DNA of 64,000 nucleotides from Miscanthus floridulus. Lineage: Eukaryota > Streptophyta > Magnoliopsida > Poales > Poaceae. Where the stretch lies: positions 103,340,320 through 103,404,319 of the forward strand of contig NC_089584.1 in the NCBI RefSeq assembly GCF_019320115.1. The letters run 5' to 3'. The translations under genes were made by a program, and so were the position numbers. This document shows positions 58,064-64,000 of this stretch, one piece after another. The notes under the pieces are model-generated. The model did no database searches, had not been told where the DNA came from, and was given only the letters and a program-made list of their open reading frames with translations. The first letter of the stretch is position 1; each line of letters starts with the position of its first letter.

Positions 58064-59573
58064 TGTTTACACCAAAATCTGGGAGAAGAGCGCGGGAACT
58101 CGCAAGCTTCCAAGGTTGTGCCAATCAAGGAGTCAATTGCATAAGGATTTATATCAGTCGGTTCGGATGCGATACTGGGATCGGTTCTCCTTGAATGACA
58201 TCAGCAGACAACGATGATGAAATATGATTGGCGTCGGGAAGATACATGTCAGACTCTACAAAAGGGGAAAGATTAGGGTCTAAGTTATCTTAAAATAGGA
58301 ATGCTTTCTTCATACCAAAGATTGTACCGAGTCGTACTCGAGCAGGATTTGTTTTTAGGTCCCGGGTATAAATATCAAACCCCGGCTAGTGTAAAAGGAC
58401 AACAATCCATCAAATATAAGTTACTTACTTTTTCGGCTGTGGCCACCCCTTAGGAGTAGGAGTTGAGTAGATCTCGGCGAGTTCTTCAGCAAGTATGGCT
58501 GCATCGATCCGATTGACCTTCACTGCTTGTCTGTAAGTATCGTCATGGCTTATACCTCTATTCGTACTGCTGCATTGATCCGGTCGACCTCCACTGTGGC
58601 TCTGGTATAAGTTAGTTATCGATTCTTGTCTAGTTCAAGTAAGGCTGCATCGATCCGGTCGACCTCCACTGCTCGAACTAGATTAAGGTCAAGTTATCGG
58701 CTCTATCTAAGGGTGGCATTCATTCACATAGATTCATTAACTTACTGATATTGCTTATTGCTTCCATTGTTTATTTAATTACAGCAATATCACTTCACCT
58801 GATTGGGATTGATCTAGATTGGCCTTATATCTTTTTTAACCCATCGTTTGTTAATCTAAACTTATCTAATCTACACTTTAAACGATGAGTTATGTTTTAT
58901 CGGTTGTTTTATATCAATCTTGATCATGCATAGCATGCAGTTAAGGCGTGTCTGATCTTGAGTAGATCTATTGGCTAGTGAAAACCATTTCATGGCCTGT
59001 TATCATGGCCTGTGTGATTCTGCCTCACACCCCACTGTTAGCACCGTGGTGTGGGGATCGTTACTTGGTACATCTGTTCTTGAGAGGGCATGACCTTAAC
59101 TGTGTGCTATGCCTGAATCAGCTGTTTTAGCCGATATTGAGTGCTTTACTTTGTGGTCATTGGCTTAGCATAGTTTAATCATTGTTGACATCTTTTTGCC
59201 ATTGACCAATATTTGTCCAAATAATGATATTCATCCTGAACAATAATTGATTCCTCTTACATAACCCCATGAGCTTTAATTGATTTATTCTTATGAATAT
59301 GCCGGAATCGACTATTTAGTCGATCTCCTTTCATATCGGCTCTCAGAGCCGCACATTCAGGACTATCTTGCAACACCAGCATGTTCCACCCTTAATTACT
59401 GATAAATTTTCTCTCCTTGTCAATTGTAGGGTCAAATTGATCGGCACATCTTGGGAGGTGTGCATAGGATCGACCACCCCTGCACTGAAGCTAGGCGGAT
59501 CTCCAGCTCCATCGAGCGGACCCTTTTGGCTTGCTCATGTGTCCTTGGCATGGGACGAAATTCCGTGTCGATG
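58064..59573 (+). repeat. 3' LTR of the TAT element, internally deleted
   Basis: 1510 bp, colinear with the 5' LTR but with about 280 bp missing after GAGTGCTTT (near 59145), which removed two of the three GGCCTG...CCCCACTG repeats. Its last bases read GTCGATG where the 5' LTR has GTCGACA. Confidence 0.85.
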
Positions 59574-59578
59574 GTTTG

Positions 59579-59994
59579 CAAATTGAATTATTTATTTGGT
59601 GCACACATGTATTACGGTTGTGTTACAATAACATTTCAACACCAATGGCTCCTCTACTTGGCTTTTAATAGAGGGATGTGGCCACATGTATTATCTTCTG
59701 CTTGGCTTTTAATTTAATTACTCACAAAAATGTGACGCGAGGCTTGATTGGATGAACTCTATTATGCAATGAATATAGAATTAGACATCAATTCTCGGTG
59801 GTGTGATAGCTCCCATCACCATTTCATACGGTGATTCAGCGTTAGTAGTGCGAAGAGTACAGTAGCAAAACAATTATATTGAATTACTGAGTAGTTTCCT
59901 AACTAATTCATAGTAGAACACTTATATTGAATTACGGAGTACTATAGTACAACACTTATATAGAAAATCAAAACCTAACTAATTCACTCTCACA
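59579..59994. other. Short unassigned flank
   Basis: AT-rich sequence between the TAT target site and the SIRE-like LTR; the left part was once joined to the 3' flank of the F-box pseudogene. No feature seen. Confidence 0.5.
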
Positions 59995-62009
59995 TGTAGA
60001 AAGGATCGAGGATGTCGCCTAGAGGGGTGTGAATAGGCGATTCTAAAAATTCAACCCTTTAAAATACGGAAACAATTAGTGTTGGTTGGAAACTCTAAAT
60101 CAGAGAAATAAACCCCTCATGAGTTAGCCAACAGAGAATACAAAGTATAAAGAATATATCTAGAAGCTACAACCCTGCAAAACAAAGTTAGAGCAGTGAA
60201 TAAACAAATACAGCGCAGGCCCCAAATACCGAACATGTCCGATATTCATGGGTTTGCTGGATTAGCTCCCGAGTTGCTCCGATTGACTTCTCTTTTCAAA
60301 CCACTTTCCTGGCACCTACTAGTGACCTATCAACAAGCTCAAGCTGCACACGTAGATCACAAATGCAAGCGAAAAGAGAGATCGAGACTCAAGAATTGTT
60401 TTACCAAAGTTCGCCTCCATCAAGACCTACTCTCCATTGAGGGGGCTGCGAGCGACCCAACAAAGGTCAGCTTTAGAGGACCACAAAGGCCACTCTAGCT
60501 AGAGTCTTTTCTAACTCCTTTTCCTCCTTCCACTAGATGATCCCTTCCCTTGCGGCGGTGGAATTGAACCATTACCAACTTTTCGAGGCACACCACAAGC
60601 TCTTGGGTGCTCTCCGGCGATGCCTAGCCGTCTAGGACCAAAGAATCCAAGAGTAACAAATGCAAATCACAAGATTGACAAATATGCACAAGTGATCAAG
60701 AGTGGCTTGTTCTCAATTTGAATCTCACTCAACCCACAAGATGGATTTTGCAAGTTTGAATCAATCACTCAAAAAGAGAGGGTTGGAGAGTATTCTCAAG
60801 GCTCGAAAACGTGTCTGGAAGTTAGCAAAATCAGCAGACTCCAAAGGTGAAGGCTAAGGGGTATTTATAGTCCCTTTGAAAAATGAGCCACTATGTAGCC
60901 ATTGGGGAATACCGGACACGTCCAATATTGGTCGTACAGCCTGAACGGTCACAATGTCAGTAAAGCTACGAGGCATCAGAACTCTCGACGATTGTCGGGA
61001 CTTTTGACTCCTAGAACTCCTGACTCTAGTCATAACTTTTGATGAGCCAACCCGAGAAAACCAAGAAGGTCACTGTGCTTGCTCAAATACCGGACACGTC
61101 TGGTATCAATACTGGACACGTTCGGTATTCTTAGACTCAGCAAAACGAGTTAGTTCTTTTGGCTCTCAAAAACACTCGAACCCCACATGGGTTGGCTTGA
61201 GCACTTATCAATAAATATCTATCAACATGATGCATCCCTCTTAATAGTATGTCATACTTATAAACTAAAGATCAAATGAAAAATAGAAGTTGAAGCTCTT
61301 GAGTTGATTTCCCTTGAACCAAAATGCCATATACTTCAATGATCATCAAGTGAGGGTATCAATCATGTCGATCTTGATTTTCTCCTTGAGCATAGCCATC
61401 TTGAGCATGTGACTTGGTTGCATTCAATAAATGTGAGTTGACTCCAAATGTATCAAGTCACTTTTCACTGACACATTCAAGATTTGATTCTCCACTTCAA
61501 TTTGTCTGTCATGATTTGATTGGTACCAACTAAATGCAAGTACTTCCTTCTTCACCCTAGCTAGGTTCCTCGGTCATCAAGCCATCGCTTGCTCTTCACC
61601 CTTGCTTAGTACCTCGAAGCCTTTCCTTGCTATTTGCACCATCTCAAACCATCAAGTCACACTTAGTGTTGAATCATTCATTTAGACCATTTGTGTAGAT
61701 GTCTTTCAATGTAGCAAGCCTTAGAATGTGAGACCATTCCATATGCAATCCCTCATGTCTCATTAATTATTTATCAACGAGCTCGCTTTCATATGAATCA
61801 CCGAAATCCCACAATGAATAAGCCTTGCATGAATTATATTTGCATTGTTGTCTTGTGTTTGAACTAATATAACAACACATTATTTTGGCTTTCATCAATT
61901 ACCTATGAGATAACCTATTTTCTATCCAACACTTAGCAAACATGTTAGACCTTTAATCACATTGTCATTCAATCATCCAAAACCCATTAAAGGGCTTGAT
62001 GCACTTTCA
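59995..62009 (-). repeat. 3' LTR of the SIRE-like element
   Basis: On the plus strand starts TGTAGAAAGGATCGAGG and ends GATGCACTTTCA. A minus-strand TATAAATA at 60863-60870 is the probable promoter. Several near-palindromic ACCGGACACGTCYGGTAT boxes occur (near 60910, 61090 and 61112, and a decayed one near 60228). Confidence 0.75.
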
Positions 62010-62025
62010 ATCTCCCCCTTTTTGG
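62010..62025 (-). other. Polypurine tract of the SIRE-like element
   Basis: Minus-strand CAAAAAGGGGGAGAT immediately before the LTR start TGAAAGTGC. This AAAGGGGGAGATTG form is characteristic of SIRE-type elements. Confidence 0.75.
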
Positions 62026-62484
62026 TGATTGATGACAACTTGATTAAAGCTTACAAAAAGATATTAAATATTAAGGCTTTTAGGTTCAATGATTTATGAG
62101 AGTCTCTCCCTAAATCATTGCATCCATGGGGTGAAAGTGTGTGTGACAATGTAAATCTATGATGCATATGACAAAATATATCCCACAAAGAATAAAAGTA
62201 AAAAGGCATCATACCAATGAAATCCATTCTAAACATGTAGGGTCCTTATGAAAATAAATACAACACATGTATATCACACACATAGCACTCATCACAAATT
62301 TTCTCAAGTCCACAAACCACTAAGATAGATTATATTACAAGATAAGGATCATGTCACATGAGTCTCAAAAGATATATCCATGAAGTACAAATCTCATCTC
62401 ATACATGATACAATGATACATATAATCTGTCTCAACTCAAAATGATACATCAATGAATCTCATAAGGCAAAGAAAACTATAGCT

Positions 62485-64000
62485 CTACAGTACATGTCTC
62501 CAGGAATAAAGATAAAGCATGGAACACACATCTAAAGCTTTAATCAGTCTCTCCCCCCCTTTGTCATCCATCACCACAAAGGTCCAACAATGACACACTA
62601 AGCACAAAGGGGCTACAAGCTGTATCTGAAAGCTATGATCACTCCTCATCATTGTCTCATCTTGTCCACCATCATTCTCATCCTCTAAACATGGAGCACC
62701 AGGTGGATGAGAACTACCCTCACCAAAGGCACCATAGCCACCAAACCCATAGTAGTCATATCCACAAGTGAGGTCACCCCAAAAGTCTGCAGCAAACTGC
62801 TCTCCTGCACTAGGACATGGCTGAAAGTTAGAAGGCACTCTAGCCTGAAGTGGCAAGGTGTCAGGGTGCTACCATGACTGCTCCTGCTGCTGCTGAGCCT
62901 GCTGCCACTCCTGTCGCTAAAGAAACTCAGCAAACTCTCTGTCATACCTGACTTTCTGCTGCTCCTCCATCTCTGGCTCACTAGGCTCATCATTTGAAAT
63001 AGGAGACCTAGGAGGATCAAGCTCAAGACTCTAGAAAATCTACTTGAGTGTGCGAGTGTACTTCCTCCTAGCCTTCCTCTCCTCCCGCTTTCTAATCTAA
63101 ATATCTCTACACATCCCAAAGATAGAACTGAAGAACCTACGGATGGGCGAAGGAGGGCTGCCATAGCATGAAGAGGAACATGAAGGAGCACATGGTGGAG
63201 GTGAGGCTCCTACTACTGCTACACCACCCTCAGGTGCATCTACCTTTGCTGCTGCTGCTCCCCCTAGACCAGGTGGGGGTACTCCAACCTCTATCAGATC
63301 AGCCACTATCTTTAACACCTTGTGTTGGTTGTCGTACTCAAATGTGTCCCCTGTCTCTTGCTCAATCATGTGCATAATGTATGGAGCAAAGTCACATCCC
63401 TTGACAGGCCTCTCACCAACACTCTGGAAATCACACCAAATAAAATCAAAGATACTGAAGAGATGAGCATCTGGTGCCATCCGGTGAAGAATGTTCCTAG
63501 AATAATCTACAATAGTACCCATGTCTCCACTCTTGCTATCAATAGATTTCCTGAACATCCTGTCCAGGTACCTATAGGTAGGGTTAAGGCCGTTTACCTT
63601 CCCAACTGAGCCACCTCGGTACATGTAAGCCATTCTCTTAGGAGGTAATACCTACTCAGTGTGAATCTGGTCTCTCTGAAGCTCCTCCTCTGAGATAGCC
63701 AGATGACCTACAAAGACTATGTAGTCAACACTATACCACTGTTCCTCTAGCATCTAGTGCATACATCTTAGCTCCTCAACAAATAGGGTTGCATAGAACT
63801 ATGCTACAACCTTGGAGTTCCATGAATGCTGAAACTTCATGAGTCGGCATATCCCTATGCACTCACAAGTGGCAATGACAATATCAAGAGAAGGCTTTTC
63901 CTGCTCTCTAACATGCTTCCAATCAATCCACTAAGATTTAGTCACAACTGGGTTTCTAGAGAGTATCACACTATGATAGAAGTCAAGCTAAAACATAGTG
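62485..64000 (-). pseudogene. Extra (env-position) ORF of the SIRE-like element, partial
   Basis: One minus-strand frame runs from the window edge to a stop at 62485, interrupted only by TAG codons. Recognisable stretches: KPSLDIVIATCECIGICRLM, MAYMYRGGSVGKVNGLNPTY, RYLDRMFRKSIDSKSGDMG and RPVKGCDFAPYIMHMIEQET, then a Pro/Ala/Ser-rich linker, a Gln-rich stretch and a Gly/Tyr tail GYDYYGFGGYGAFGEGSS. It resembles the retroelement-linked domain often annotated as putative plant transposon protein. No signal peptide or membrane anchor was seen in the part present, so an envelope role is not supported. Confidence 0.65.

Larger units (their letters stand above)
47627..59573 (+). mobile_element. 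TAT-type Ty3/gypsy element with antisense genes, TSD GTTTG
   Basis: LTRs 47627-49420 and 58064-59573 both begin TGTTTACACCAAAATYTGGG. Target duplications GTTTG are exact (47622-47626 and 59574-59578). A primer-like TGGCACGCCTGGTGAGAC follows the first LTR and a polypurine tract TTTGGGGGCA precedes the second. On the plus strand come gag (49459-51590) and protease (about 52266-52781), then only scraps of RT. From 53268 to 57756 two spliced genes lie on the minus strand. This is the TAT-lineage layout with antisense ORFs between pol and the 3' LTR, but with pol almost gone, so the element could move only with help. Confidence 0.9.
59995..64000 (-). mobile_element. SIRE-like copia element, 3' part, cut by the window end
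   Basis: Minus strand: a 2-kb 3' LTR (59995-62009), a polypurine tract AAAAAGGGGGAGAT before it, and an extra ORF upstream. Tract, LTR size and an extra ORF between pol and LTR fit the SIRE/Maximus copia group. RT and integrase would lie beyond 64000, so the assignment rests on the 3' structure only. Confidence 0.65.

Overview
The window looks like nuclear DNA from a grass, probably a panicoid such as sugarcane, sorghum or a relative. The signs are very GC-rich single-copy genes, GT-AG introns, and dense nested LTR retrotransposons, CACTA, Harbinger and Stowaway elements of grass type. There is no bacterial or organellar signature. Only two genes look intact, and nearly everything else is mobile DNA.

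Layout. (1) 1-4550: flank, then a three-exon ABCG half-transporter (1327-4243, +, 726 aa) that I read as STR2-like, the arbuscular-mycorrhiza lipid exporter subunit. A CTTCTTGTTC mycorrhiza-type promoter motif lies 208 bp before its ATG. (2) 4551-33570: a four-level nest. A Ty1/copia element on the minus strand holds a small TIR element (6987-7514), a 1.4-kb solo LTR (8958-10351, TSD GGTTG) and a left-truncated TAT-type Ty3/gypsy element (about 10756-32164). The TAT LTR is split by an LTR element without RT or integrase (16669-31808), whose right LTR is in turn split by a 4.5-kb solo LTR (26822-31322, TSD GGTGC). A Harbinger-like element (32550-33483, TSD TAA) sits in the copia right LTR. (3) 33619-34540: a nearly perfect 431/432-bp inverted repeat with tRNA-like A and B boxes at both outer ends. 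(4) 35519-37260: a MITE immediately upstream of an intact F-box/kelch-type gene (435 aa). (5) 38279-44007: a Stowaway MITE and a 5.2-kb CACTA element (TSD AAT) carrying colinear exons of a CRM-domain RNA-splicing gene. (6) 46400-47483: an F-box pseudogene. (7) 47627-59573: a full-length TAT-type element (TSD GTTTG) with gag and protease on the plus strand, almost no reverse transcriptase, and two spliced antisense genes, one with a plant mobile domain. (8) 59995-64000: the 3' part of a SIRE-like copia element on the minus strand, with a 2-kb LTR and an extra ORF before the polypurine tract; it continues past the window.

The two host genes have no evident functional link. The retroelement reading frames are broken mostly by TAG, with some TGA, at positions where CAG, TGG or CGA is expected. 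This fits long-term methylation-driven C-to-T decay. All calls come from reading the sequence; no alignment or database search was run.
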